From: Candidatus Poribacteria bacterium WGA-3G
GTDB lineage: Bacteria; Poribacteria; WGA-4E; WGA-3G
Direction: 5' to 3'
Length of the DNA stretch: 38,740 nucleotides
NCBI GenBank assembly: GCA_000406005.1
Contig: ASZN01000013.1
Coordinates: forward strand, 7,413-46,152
Shown here: one piece after another, positions 1 to 7,823 of the stretch
Layout of the letters: each line of letters starts with the position of its first letter
Numbering within the stretch: position 1 is the first letter of the stretch
Notes under the pieces: model-generated
The model's input: the letters and a program-made list of their open reading frames with translations, nothing else
Databases searched by the model: none
What the model was told of the DNA's origin: nothing
Program-made: the position numbers and the translations under genes

Positions 1-7
1 CCTTCTT

Positions 8-24
8 GCACTCCGGCGGAGTGC
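8..24. repeat. Short GC-rich hairpin repeat, copy 1
   Basis: GCACTCC and GGAGTGC form a perfect 7-bp inverted repeat around GGC. A close relative with an 8-bp stem and GCT loop lies at 4808-4826, just after nadC. No T-run follows, so this is better read as a dispersed palindromic repeat than as a terminator. Confidence 0.6.
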
Positions 25-99
25 TATGTTTGAAGCATCAGAAAATGGTGCAACGAATTTAGTGCCAAAAACTTTACACACCCAAAGGCAAAAAATGAT

Positions 100-128
100 T
101 TGACAAAACCTGTCTAAAATGGTAAACT
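100..128 (+). promoter_or_regulatory. Sigma-70-like promoter of the phosphomannose isomerase-like gene
   Basis: TTGACA (100-105) is followed after exactly 17 nt by TAAACT (123-128). Transcription would start near 135, giving a leader of about 60 nt before the ATG at 197. The -35 box is a perfect consensus match. Confidence 0.6.
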
Positions 129-196
129 TTAGTTTTAAATAACGGAAACCAGAAAGTTCCGCCGTTAGTCCGAAAAGACAAAGAAAGGATGAGAAT

Positions 197-1306
197 ATGG
201 CATCACAAAACGAACTAAAGTCAATGTTAAACGCACCCGTCGCCTTAGCACCGAACACCTACCTACACTTCTATAACGGTGGTAAACTCCGTGCTGAGTT
301 TATGGGTGAAGACGATCCGAAAGATGACTTCTATTCCGAAGAATGGATTTTTTCCACGAACCGAGCAATCACACCCGGCAGAGATAACCCACCCGATAAA
401 GGTTTCAGCCGCGTCGAACTCCCCAGCGGCGAGGTCGTTCTGTTAAAGGGATTACTTGACGCATTCCCGGAAGAGACACTCGGTGGTACGCACGTCGCTA
501 AATACGGCACGGATCTCGGTGTACTCCTCAAGATTTTCGATGTTGGTGAAGGCGCGCATATCCCGATCCACTGGCATCCGAACCCCGATTTCGCACAAGA
601 ACATCTCAACTCGCCCTTCGGTAAAAACGAGGAGTGGATCGTAATCGGTACACGTCCGGGCGCGAAAGCCTGGATCGGCTGGAAAGAAGATATGGACAAA
701 GCGGAGTTCCGCCGTCTGATGGAAGCTCAGGACGTACAGGCACTGCGAAGTCTCATGCACGTCGTTGAACCGAAAGTCGGTGAAGCCTATTTCCTACGCA
801 CACCGATCGTCCATTCACTCGGTACAGGTCTCTGCATTCTCGAACCGCAAGAACCGACCGACTGGAACATCCTCGCGGAATGGGAAGGCTTTCCGTTTGA
901 AAGAGATGACGGACATCTCGGTCTCGGATGGGACCTGGCAGTCGATGCCGCTGAGTTTGATAAATTGGAACTCGACTATCTTAACAACTACATCCGACGC
1001 ACGCCGGAACTTGTCCGAGCAGAAGGCGATAACCGCGAAGACCGTATCGTGCCAGAGGAGGCTTTAAAGTTTTTCGGCTGTTCGCGCCTGACAGTGAATT
1101 CAGCGCTGAGTATGCCAGCAGGTAAAGGCTTCTATGCACTCGTGACATTGGGTGGCGAAGGTATCCTGCGCGGCGACTTTGAAGATGTCCCGCTCAAACG
1201 CGGCAAGTCCGTTTTCATCCCACGTTGTCTGTCCAGCTACGTTATCGTTAGCACCAGCGACACGCCGATGGAAATCATCTGTTGCTATCCACCAAGCCTC
1301 TTCTAA
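197..1306 (+). CDS. Type I mannose-6-phosphate isomerase-like cupin enzyme
   Basis: This 369-aa protein resembles class I (ManA-like) phosphomannose isomerases, zinc enzymes that interconvert mannose-6-phosphate and fructose-6-phosphate in the cytoplasm. The core segment at residues 121-151 has the family pattern: a His-x-His pair (H125, H127) ahead of a Pro, a short helix, then FGKNEEWIVIG with the acidic metal ligand at E145/E146. A further His in RTPIVHSLG (about residue 206) fits the fourth ligand. The C-terminal third looks like a second cupin barrel, with a FIP turn near residue 337. The ATG follows an AAAGGATGAG ribosome site. No neighbour is a mannose-pathway gene, so the exact sugar substrate is open. 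It could act on another aldose phosphate. Confidence 0.75.
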   Translation: MASQNELKSMLNAPVALAPNTYLHFYNGGKLRAEFMGEDDPKDDFYSEEWIFSTNRAITPGRDNPPDKGFSRVELPSGEVVLLKGLLDAFPEETLGGTHVAKYGTDLGVLLKIFDVGEGAHIPIHWHPNPDFAQEHLNSPFGKNEEWIVIGTRPGAKAWIGWKEDMDKAEFRRLMEAQDVQALRSLMHVVEPKVGEAYFLRTPIVHSLGTGLCILEPQEPTDWNILAEWEGFPFERDDGHLGLGWDLAVDAAEFDKLELDYLNNYIRRTPELVRAEGDNREDRIVPEEALKFFGCSRLTVNSALSMPAGKGFYALVTLGGEGILRGDFEDVPLKRGKSVFIPRCLSSYVIVSTSDTPMEIICCYPPSLF

Positions 1307-1531
1307 TTTACCTTGCGGTTAAACGATGGGGTTTCTACTTTGACGCTTTTCGCGCAAGAGCCGCCCTCCACTACGTTACGGGCTACGGTTCCGCGGCAGG
1401 GAATGTCAAACAGTCCCAGGGAGCAACGGGTTTGTAGAAAAGACGTACAAATCGTCAAACCCAGTTAATGCTTCATTGGAAACCTGTTCGCAATGAAATG
1501 GAGAGCAGTCCAGGCGGCCCATAGCTAAAAA
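1307..1531. other. Intergenic spacer without a recognised gene
   Basis: The 225 nt between the isomerase and the acyltransferase hold no convincing terminator, promoter or small ORF. The last 16 nt (1516-1531, GGCCCATAGCTAAAAA) recur with one mismatch directly before the DUF4340 gene at 19951-19966. Confidence 0.4.
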
Positions 1532-2752
1532 ATGTTAGACTTTAAACCGCCTAAACCCAATACAATTGTGATTAAGTTAGTCGGAGCCGTTATGCCGCTT
1601 GTTAATCGCTTGTATCTGAAAGGGTTAACGTTAGATATTGATGCCGAATCCATCGCTCGTTTGAAGAAGACGGACGGGTGCCCTACTGTGCTGGCACCGA
1701 ACCATGCGGCATCTGCGGATTCAGCGGTTGTGTTCCTTTTGTCCAAACAGCACTCTCAGCCATACTACTATTATATGGCTGCCCGAGAAATTTTCGACAT
1801 CGGGAAATTAGGGGGTCTCCGCAGTTTTCTGATGCAACGGTGCGGCGCGTTTTCGATTGTCCGTGGTACCGCAGATCGAAACGCTTTCCGTACAACGCGG
1901 GAGATTTTATCTAAAGGCGACCGACCGCTCGTTATCTTCGGGGAGGGTGAAATCTCACGGCAGAACGATACCGTTATGCGTTTTGAGAGAGGCGTTACGC
2001 AGCTCTGCTTCTGGGCTTTGGATGACATGCAGAAATCCGACATCAGCAAACCGCTCTACATCGTTCCTATCGGGATCAAATACCTATATCCAGAGGAGAT
2101 GTGGAACGCTATTGATGCTGCCCTCACGGCGTTAGAACAGACGATCCTCCCATCTACCGAACGAACGCCAGTAGAACGCTACGAACGATTGCGGCGGATC
2201 GGTGTCGCTGTCTTCAAGACGCTTGCGACGGAATATCAATACAAGTTGGACGACAGTCTGCCATTTGATGTACATATTCAGAAACTCAAAGCGCAGATAT
2301 TGTCCCACACCGAACAAGTTATGGGCATCCACACAGATGGCGATATGCTCACACGGGTACGTGCGTTGAAAAACCTCGTTGATGCCGAAGTCTATAAAGA
2401 CATCGACGAAATGACCGAATACGAACGGAAGATACATGAGGAACTGCTCCAGAAATTCCAACAATTCTATCCCGATCTGAATCGGTTAGTTAATTTTATA
2501 GCGATTTCGGACGGGTACGTCGCCGAAGCACCGTCGGCAGAACGGTTTCTTGACGTGATTACCCGTCTGGAGAGAGAAGTCTTTGGTAGCGCAAAAAAAC
2601 AGGGGCCGCGGGTCGCGTCCGTCCGTGTCGGTGACCCCATAAATCTCCGAGATTGCTACGATACCTATAAAAGAAAAAAACGAGAAACGGTAGAGCAGAT
2701 AACCCTTGAACTCGAAACAGCAGTGCAGATGCTGGTGACAAGGACATCCTAA
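1532..2752 (+). CDS. PlsC-like lysophospholipid acyltransferase family protein
   Basis: This is a 406-aa glycerophospholipid acyltransferase-like protein. Residues 57-63 contain the catalytic HX4D motif (NHAASAD, H58 and D63). Residues 136-140 (FGEGE) match the FPEG substrate-phosphate motif III, and VPIGIKYLYP further on corresponds to the VPI motif IV. The family transfers acyl chains to lysophosphatidate or related acceptors at the inner face of the membrane. The protein is longer than a typical 240-aa PlsC, with about 180 extra C-terminal residues that look alpha-helical and of unknown role. The ATG has no Shine-Dalgarno and is preceded directly by the repeated element at 1516-1531. The acceptor substrate cannot be told from sequence. 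Confidence 0.75.
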   Translation: MLDFKPPKPNTIVIKLVGAVMPLVNRLYLKGLTLDIDAESIARLKKTDGCPTVLAPNHAASADSAVVFLLSKQHSQPYYYYMAAREIFDIGKLGGLRSFLMQRCGAFSIVRGTADRNAFRTTREILSKGDRPLVIFGEGEISRQNDTVMRFERGVTQLCFWALDDMQKSDISKPLYIVPIGIKYLYPEEMWNAIDAALTALEQTILPSTERTPVERYERLRRIGVAVFKTLATEYQYKLDDSLPFDVHIQKLKAQILSHTEQVMGIHTDGDMLTRVRALKNLVDAEVYKDIDEMTEYERKIHEELLQKFQQFYPDLNRLVNFIAISDGYVAEAPSAERFLDVITRLEREVFGSAKKQGPRVASVRVGDPINLRDCYDTYKRKKRETVEQITLELETAVQMLVTRTS

Positions 2753-2862
2753 ATATGGGCTACCGAGAATCGCGGCAGACTATTGCGTTAAAACCGCGCC
2801 TAAAATTTGATATTATTAAAAAATATCATCCGGCTGCACGGTTTTTGCTTGGGTGTTTTTTA

Positions 2863-2875
2863 GGGTTTGGAACCC
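2863..2875. repeat. GGGTT-TGG-AACCC hairpin repeat
   Basis: A 5-bp inverted repeat around TGG. The 15-nt core GGGTTTGGAACCCCG also occurs in the longer hairpin at 29511-29533. Both copies lie about 40-50 nt before a TIM-barrel sugar isomerase start. Just upstream, 2843-2858 (TTTTGCTTGGGTGTTT) recurs exactly at 6834-6849. Confidence 0.5.
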
Positions 2876-2925
2876 CGCCATTGTAAAGACAATTACGGGT
2901 TTTACGATAAAAAAAGGAGAAAAAC

Positions 2926-3840
2926 ATGGCAAAAAAATTGTCAATTGGAAGTTGGGCTTACGCATTTGGCCCTTATGAAGATAACCCTGTCCCGTTTGAT
3001 GATGTCGTTAAACGGCTCAGCGAACTCGAATTTGATGGCATCGAAATCGGCGCGTTTAAACCGCATATTGACATCAACGACTACCCGATGAAAAGCGATC
3101 GGGATGCCGTTAAAGGTTTGATCGCCTATTACGGACTCGAAGTTTCTGGCTTAGCTGCCGATTTCTGGTCGCATCCGGGTCCCGGTACAGATGAAGCACA
3201 AGAGGACGATAAATACTTCAAACTGTTCAGACAGAACCTCCAACTCGCGTTGGATCTCGGCTCGCCTGCTATTCGGGTAGATACCGTCAATGATCCCGAA
3301 GAAGGCATTCCGGGGGTTGCGTCGGAAAAAGCGTGGGATCGGATTGTCTCTGTCTGGAGACGCTGCGCCCAAGCCGCTGAAGATCACGGCGTGTTGATGC
3401 TCTGGGAATTTGAACCCGGATTCATGTTTAACAAACCGGGCGATATTATCAATATGCCGAAGGCTGTCGATCATCCGAATTTCAAAGTGATGTTTGATAC
3501 ATGCCACGCCCAGATGTGTGCAGTCGTTGGGGCACGACAGCCTGGGGAGCAGGAGACGCTCGGCGATAACGGTGTGATTGATCTTGCACGGCAGCTGAAA
3601 GGGCAAATCGGACACTTCCACCTCATCGATTCCGATAACACGCTCCATGGCGACGAAACAAGCACACATGCACCTTTCGGAGACGGTGTACTCGACTTCG
3701 ACGCAATCATTCCTGTCATCATGGACGAAACAGGGTACGACGGGGATTGGTTCTCTATTGACCTCTGCTTCTGGCCCAATGCGTGGGATGTCACCGAAGA
3801 CGCAAAGAAGTTTCTAACACCCTATCTGGAAAGGTATTAG
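2926..3840 (+). CDS. Sugar phosphate isomerase/epimerase (xylose isomerase-like TIM barrel)
   Basis: This 304-aa protein has the AP-endonuclease-2/xylose-isomerase-like barrel pattern. It opens with a GSWAYAFG strand, followed by FDGIEIGAF (residues 37-45) and a barrel acid in LMLWEFEPG. MFDTCHAQ and GHFHLIDSD supply the Asp/His metal ligands typical of inosose dehydratase, tagatose epimerase and related enzymes. The ATG is preceded by an AGGAG site 6 nt upstream. It probably isomerises, epimerises or dehydrates a sugar or cyclitol using a divalent metal. The substrate is not readable, because the neighbours (acyltransferase, NadC) give no pathway. A second member of the family is at 29571-30362. 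Confidence 0.8.
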   Translation: MAKKLSIGSWAYAFGPYEDNPVPFDDVVKRLSELEFDGIEIGAFKPHIDINDYPMKSDRDAVKGLIAYYGLEVSGLAADFWSHPGPGTDEAQEDDKYFKLFRQNLQLALDLGSPAIRVDTVNDPEEGIPGVASEKAWDRIVSVWRRCAQAAEDHGVLMLWEFEPGFMFNKPGDIINMPKAVDHPNFKVMFDTCHAQMCAVVGARQPGEQETLGDNGVIDLARQLKGQIGHFHLIDSDNTLHGDETSTHAPFGDGVLDFDAIIPVIMDETGYDGDWFSIDLCFWPNAWDVTEDAKKFLTPYLERY

Positions 3841-3847
3841 TACTATA

Positions 3848-3958
3848 GTTATCAGTAATCAGTCGTCAGTTTTCGGTTAATTTGTTGTGGCAGTTGTGAT
3901 CGTTCTCATCTGCCACAAGCGTCTTTTGTCTGAAAACTGAGAACCGAGAACTGGTAAC
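3848..3958. repeat. Nested palindromic element (MITE-like) upstream of nadC
   Basis: Outer arms 3848-3876 and 3930-3958 are 29-nt inverted repeats matching at 22 of 29 positions. Inside them TTGTGGCAG (3885-3893) and CTGCCACAA (3910-3918) form a perfect 9-bp inner repeat. The element ends 8 nt before the nadC ATG. A related, less regular element rich in TCAGT and GTTAACT words lies at 20951-21085. No transposase is present; this is a non-autonomous or purely palindromic repeat. Confidence 0.65.
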
Positions 3959-3966
3959 CATTAAAT

Positions 3967-4803
3967 ATGCTCAACTTGCGTTCATTAGACCCCTTAATCG
4001 AACTCGCTTTTGAAGAAGATATCGGTATCGGTGATATAACGACAGACGCAACGGTACCACCTTCGCAAAAGGGAACAGGGGTTCTTCTTGCGAAAAGTAA
4101 CGGTACGGTCGCCGGATTGCCGATCGCCGAACGGGTGTTTGAAAAGTTGGATCCGACATTGGTATTTTACTCGCTTGTTAATGAGGGTGATGCAGTCGTC
4201 GCAGGCACACCGATTGCCGAGGTTCGAGGCAGTGCCAAGACGATCCTAATCGGCGAACGGACGGCTCTGAATTTTCTGCAACGGCTCTCCGGGATCGCTA
4301 CGCTCACGGCACAATTTGTGGAGGCAGTTGCGGATTACGATGCCAAAATTGTGGATACTCGCAAAACTGCAGCCGGATGGCGCGGCGCACAGAAATATGC
4401 TGTCCGAATCGGCGGCGCGCAAAACCATCGGTTCGGACTCTACGACGGCGTGTTAATTAAAGACAACCACATCGTTGCCGCTGGCGGCATTCGAAACGCC
4501 GTTGAACGCGCACGGCAAGTCGTTCCGCATACAGCAAAGATTGAGGTAGAAGTCGAAACCGTCGAACAGGTCGATGAAGCATTAGACGCGGGTGCTGATA
4601 TTTTACTCCTTGACAATATGCCACCAGGCATTATGGCACGTGTTGTTCAAGAGGTCGGAGACCGAGCAATAACGGAAGCCTCCGGTGGGATTACACTCGA
4701 TAGTGTGAAGACCGTCGCAGCGACAGGCGTAAATCTCATCTCGGTCGGGGCATTAACGCACTCGGCGATGCCGATGGATATCAGTCTAAACCTGACCCTA
4801 TAG
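3967..4803 (+). CDS. nadC: Nicotinate-nucleotide pyrophosphorylase (carboxylating)
   Basis: NadC converts quinolinate and PRPP to nicotinate mononucleotide, CO2 and pyrophosphate in de novo NAD synthesis. The 278-aa length is normal. The family block is clear: DTRKT at 130-134, KYAVRIGG at 143-150, NHR at 153-155 and KDNH at 165-168. Downstream come EVEVETVEQ and LLLDNMPP (barrel metal/phosphate residues) and the EASGGI and ISVGALTHS phosphate-binding loops. The usual TTPG after DTRKT reads TAAGW here, and GGGxNHR reads GGAQNHR, mild departures. No Shine-Dalgarno is visible, because a palindromic repeat ends 8 nt before the ATG. nadA and nadB are not in the window. Confidence 0.95.
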   Translation: MLNLRSLDPLIELAFEEDIGIGDITTDATVPPSQKGTGVLLAKSNGTVAGLPIAERVFEKLDPTLVFYSLVNEGDAVVAGTPIAEVRGSAKTILIGERTALNFLQRLSGIATLTAQFVEAVADYDAKIVDTRKTAAGWRGAQKYAVRIGGAQNHRFGLYDGVLIKDNHIVAAGGIRNAVERARQVVPHTAKIEVEVETVEQVDEALDAGADILLLDNMPPGIMARVVQEVGDRAITEASGGITLDSVKTVAATGVNLISVGALTHSAMPMDISLNLTL

Positions 4804-4807
4804 ACAT

Positions 4808-4826
4808 AGCACTCCGCTGGAGTGCT
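4808..4826. repeat. Short GC-rich hairpin repeat, copy 2
   Basis: AGCACTCC and GGAGTGCT pair perfectly over 8 bp around GCT. The hairpin starts 5 nt after the nadC stop and is followed only by a short T-stretch. It could act as a weak terminator. Its likeness to 8-24 suggests a dispersed repeat family. Confidence 0.55.
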
Positions 4827-4969
4827 TTAGTGGTATCGTCATCGGTTTACAAATCGCCAAAGATTTTAGGCACCAGAAAATGACATAGCAATAGACGCTA
4901 TGCCGTGAAATTTGTCCTAATAATTGATCCGAAAATCAACGAATAAAAAGGACACAAGAAAGGAACACT

Positions 4970-5887
4970 ATGGCAACGACTACATTAAAACTTGACCCGA
5001 CAACGACAAAACTCGGTTGGATCGGCACCGGTGTGATGGGACGCTGGATGTGCCAACATCTGATGGACCTCGGATACGGAATGACGGTCTATAACCGCAC
5101 GAAATCGAAGGCGGATCCGCTTTTGGAGGCAGGCGCGACGTGGACGGATTCACCCAGCGAAGTCGCAGCGGCTTCCGATGTCGTTTTCACGATTGTCGGA
5201 TTCCCACCCGATGTCCGAGAGGTCTATCTCGGCGATAACGGCATCTTAAAAGGTGCGAAACCGGGTAGCATCATCGTCGATATGACGACAACGGAACCCT
5301 CACTCGCGCAAGAGATTTACGCCGCAGCGCAAGCGCAAGATGTCGCTTCGGTAGACGCACCTGTCTCAGGTGGCGATGTCGGTGCGAAAGAGGCGCGCCT
5401 CTCCATTATGGTCGGCGGCGACGAAGATGCCGTTCAAGCCGTGATGCCGCTCTTTGAAGCGATGGGAAAGAACATCGTCCATCAAGGCGGTGCAGGTGCC
5501 GGACAACACACCAAAATGTGCAATCAGATCACGATTTCTGGGACAATGATCGGTGTCTGTGAGGGGTTAATCTACGGCCACAAAGCCGGTCTGGATTTGG
5601 AGACGATGCTGTCGTCAATTAGTGGTGGCGCAGCGGCTTGCTGGTCTTTGGATAACCTTGCACCGCGAGTCCTCCAGCGGAACTTCGACCCCGGCTTCTT
5701 CGTAGAGCATTTCATCAAAGACATGAGCATCGCTTTAGACGAAGCACGCAAGATGAACCTGAGTCTGCCCGGTTTGGCGTTAGTGCATCAACTCTACACG
5801 GCAGTTCAGGCGCAAGGACACGGTAGGTTAGGCACGCAAGCACTGATGTTAGCATTGGAACAGATGTCCGGCGTGGAGATGGACTGA
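4970..5887 (+). CDS. NAD(P)-dependent beta-hydroxyacid dehydrogenase (3-hydroxyisobutyrate dehydrogenase family)
   Basis: This 305-aa protein has an N-terminal Rossmann fold with GTGVMG at residues 19-24. The substrate-binding signature is DAPVSGG (129-135), and the catalytic Lys lies in GQHTKMCNQ (K182, with N185). An all-helical C-terminal half follows. These are the hallmarks of the HIBADH/tartronate semialdehyde reductase/GLYR family, which oxidises or reduces short beta-hydroxyacids. The ATG is preceded by GAAAGGA. The MTTTEPS loop (105-111) is typical of the family. The substrate cannot be fixed: tartronate semialdehyde, 3-hydroxyisobutyrate and succinic semialdehyde are all possible. 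Confidence 0.85.
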   Translation: MATTTLKLDPTTTKLGWIGTGVMGRWMCQHLMDLGYGMTVYNRTKSKADPLLEAGATWTDSPSEVAAASDVVFTIVGFPPDVREVYLGDNGILKGAKPGSIIVDMTTTEPSLAQEIYAAAQAQDVASVDAPVSGGDVGAKEARLSIMVGGDEDAVQAVMPLFEAMGKNIVHQGGAGAGQHTKMCNQITISGTMIGVCEGLIYGHKAGLDLETMLSSISGGAAACWSLDNLAPRVLQRNFDPGFFVEHFIKDMSIALDEARKMNLSLPGLALVHQLYTAVQAQGHGRLGTQALMLALEQMSGVEMD

Positions 5888-5988
5888 AGTTTCAACACAA
5901 CTAACGGAAACTGAAAACGATTTAGACAGGCGATACACGCCAAGTTGATACCGAGAAATCGGTTGTCCGGTGTCTGAACTGCTGAGGA

Positions 5989-6372
5989 TTATGAACCGAC
6001 AATGCGTTGTTGTTTGAGCGTTTCAACTGCGGTGACGAGTCCTTGCACCTGTTTTTCGAGTTGGATGTCTTTTCGCCAGCGCGAAGCGATGATTATCTGT
6101 GGAATCCCGACAGCGACGACAATCAGTGGGATGAGCGCATACGTCAGGTTGTTGGTATGATCGAATCGTTTGTCAACACTGTCTTTGAAATCGTCGAATC
6201 GCTTGTTAATACCTTGAAGTTGCCCTTGAATCACTGCAACGTCTTTCTTTATCGGATCGACTTCTTCTTTGATGATAAGTCGGATTTTATCCAAATCTTC
6301 GGGGGTGAGTTCAGCGATTACGGGCAGTGAGATCATACAGCAGAGCATCGGGAGAAAAATTATAGTTTTCAT
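5989..6372 (-). CDS. Small exported coiled-coil protein with one membrane segment
   Basis: A 127-aa protein with a Sec-type signal (about residues 1-20, hydrophobic core ending in IAE), then a charged coiled coil with repeated KRFDDFKDSVDKRFD wording (about 56-70). A membrane segment (about 77-96) is followed by a basic RWRK and a helical tail. An AAAGGGA ribosome site precedes the ATG. It resembles in design, though not clearly in family, the 68-aa protein at 32636-32842. Function unknown. It is convergent with the dehydrogenase gene and has no obvious operon partner. Confidence 0.6.
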   Translation of the reverse strand: MKTIIFLPMLCCMISLPVIAELTPEDLDKIRLIIKEEVDPIKKDVAVIQGQLQGINKRFDDFKDSVDKRFDHTNNLTYALIPLIVVAVGIPQIIIASRWRKDIQLEKQVQGLVTAVETLKQQRIVGS

Positions 6373-6578
6373 AATGTGTTCCCTTTCGCTTTTTGTGAAC
6401 TATGTCAGTTAAACCTTTTTTGACCAAGGTCGGGGTGGCTGCGCGACAAGGTGTCGCGGGTGAAAAACCCAAATCCCATAACTGACAAAATTAGGATACC
6501 ATATTTACGGTTAAAGGTCAAAGGAATTAAGTCAGCCGGAAAATGTCGCACCAGCTCCACACCGGATTCTACCCCAGG

Positions 6579-6656
6579 CCCGGTAGGTTTGGTTTCCTAA
6601 ACGAACCGGATTTTACACGGAAACATTGAAGACTTCAAAAACCTCTTCAGTCGCGT
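6579..6656. repeat. Palindromic intergenic repeat, copy A
   Basis: Starts CCCGGTAGGTTTGG and ends at CAGTCGCGT. Its left part folds on itself (GGTTTGGTTT against AAACGAACC, imperfect). The right part, from ACCGGATTTTACA to TCGCGT, is nearly identical to copy B. Confidence 0.65.
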
Positions 6657-6668
6657 CTCGGTCCCAAA

Positions 6669-6777
6669 CCCGGTAGGTTCGGTTTCGCGGTGTCCTCACC
6701 CAAATGCGATCTGCATTCCAACCGAACCGGATTTTACAAAGAAACTTTGAAGACTTCAAAAACCTCTTCAGTCGCGT
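6669..6777. repeat. Palindromic intergenic repeat, copy B with inserted loop
   Basis: Same ends as copy A, but about 30 nt longer: extra sequence lies between the two palindrome halves (GGTAGGTTCGGTT and AACCGAACC). Only 12 nt separate the two copies, so they look like a local tandem duplication of a dispersed hairpin element. Confidence 0.65.
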
Positions 6778-7090
6778 AGCGACGGAATGTTTATAGCAGC
6801 GTGTACGGAAAAAGACCTAAGCCCTGTAAGGGATTTTGCTTGGGTGTTTCTTCAGTATATGTAGAAACATCTACAATTCACTATACTTGCACGGACGTAA
6901 ATGATAAAATCAAGGTGCGAGTGCCGTATCGTGCCTGATCGGCAATCGGAATTTTACCCACCCGTTTTCGGAAAATAAAAAAAGCATTTTTTTCAGATCA
7001 GAGTGACCGTTTTGCTCCTCTTAAACGTCTTATATAACAAATGGACATCATTTTCACTGCAAAACCATTTTTGAAAGGAAAGCGACCGAG

Positions 7091-7623
7091 GTGCGCGACG
7101 AAAGTTGCAATAGAAACCTTGATAAAATCACAACGCTTATCAAGGCACACGAAAAACTATTCCGAAAAACAATCGGAGGGTATATTCAAAACCCACACGA
7201 TGCTGAGGATGTGTTTCAAGAGGCAACTCTTAAGATTCTTGAACGTTTTCGCACAGGTAAACCTGTAGAACATCCGAAAGCATTTATGGCTCAGACTGTT
7301 AGAAACGAATGTGTCAATTTTCATCGCCGAGTGGAAAGAGACATAAACAGAGATATAGACCTATCAGCGTTTATCAGTCGTGGTGGGTTTGGTGGCGGTG
7401 TGAGTATCCCCGATGACCAACATCAGGCGGTCGTTGTACAAGAGATTCTGGATGTGGTTGCGGAGATGGGGTCCATTTATGTAGAGGTCACGGAATTGCG
7501 GATTGAGGGATACACTGCCCTGAGATTTCAGAGCGATTAGGTGTCGCTGAAGGGACGGTGAGATCCCGGCTTCGGAAGATTCGGGAGCGGGTGCGGGAGT
7601 ATTTAGAGATAAGTGCCCCTTGA
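7091..7623 (+). pseudogene. ECF-like sigma-70 factor interrupted by a single-base frameshift
   Basis: From the GTG at 7091 (AAAGGA about 11 nt upstream) the frame encodes a sigma-70 region 2: NPHDAEDVFQEATLKILERF at about residues 34-53, followed by KAFMAQTVRNECVNFHRR. It then runs into a stop at 7538-7540. Moving back one base at the C-run 7518-7520 gives a perfect continuation reading GYTAPEISERLGVAEGTVRS. This is a sigma region 4 helix-turn-helix and ends at 7623. One C appears to be missing from CCCC. The whole would be about 177 aa. It is either a dead gene, a programmed -1 shift, or a sequencing error. It lies directly before the tandem exported miniproteins, its possible targets. No anti-sigma gene is visible. 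Confidence 0.8.
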
Positions 7624-7823
7624 ACAATCAGGAGCCGTCATCACAATAACCGCGCATCGTGGATACCGAATTAAGAGAGAACATCCGATCGGTACGTAAA
7701 AGAAAAAAAAAGACTCATTTCTCATGAGTTCGTCTTGATGTATTAACTCCGCTTTCTCTACTGTAAACCTATAACCAAAATCGACTTTCGACATAGGAGT
7801 CATTATATAATGAGGAGTGTATA

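Larger units (their letters stand above)
6373..7090. other. 718-nt spacer filled with repeats
   Basis: No gene is supported here. It contains two imperfect direct copies of one repeat (6579-6656 and 6669-6777), a 16-nt word shared with 2843-2858 (at 6834-6849), and an A/T-rich stretch near 6976-6994 with A7 then T7. Its right end carries the AAAGGA ribosome site of the sigma-factor gene. Confidence 0.5.

Noticed and set aside
6373..7090. Possible structured RNA (RNase P, 6S) in the repeat-rich spacer
   Set aside because: I looked for conserved RNase P and 6S cores and saw none. The structure is explained by two copies of a palindromic repeat.
7041..7268. ATG frame of 75 codons over the start of the sigma-factor gene
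   Set aside because: It is out of frame with the clear sigma region 2, and its product has no recognisable features.
7806..7811. TATAAT just before the first miniprotein gene as a promoter
   Set aside because: It directly abuts the GAGGAG ribosome site, so transcription from it would start beyond the ribosome site.
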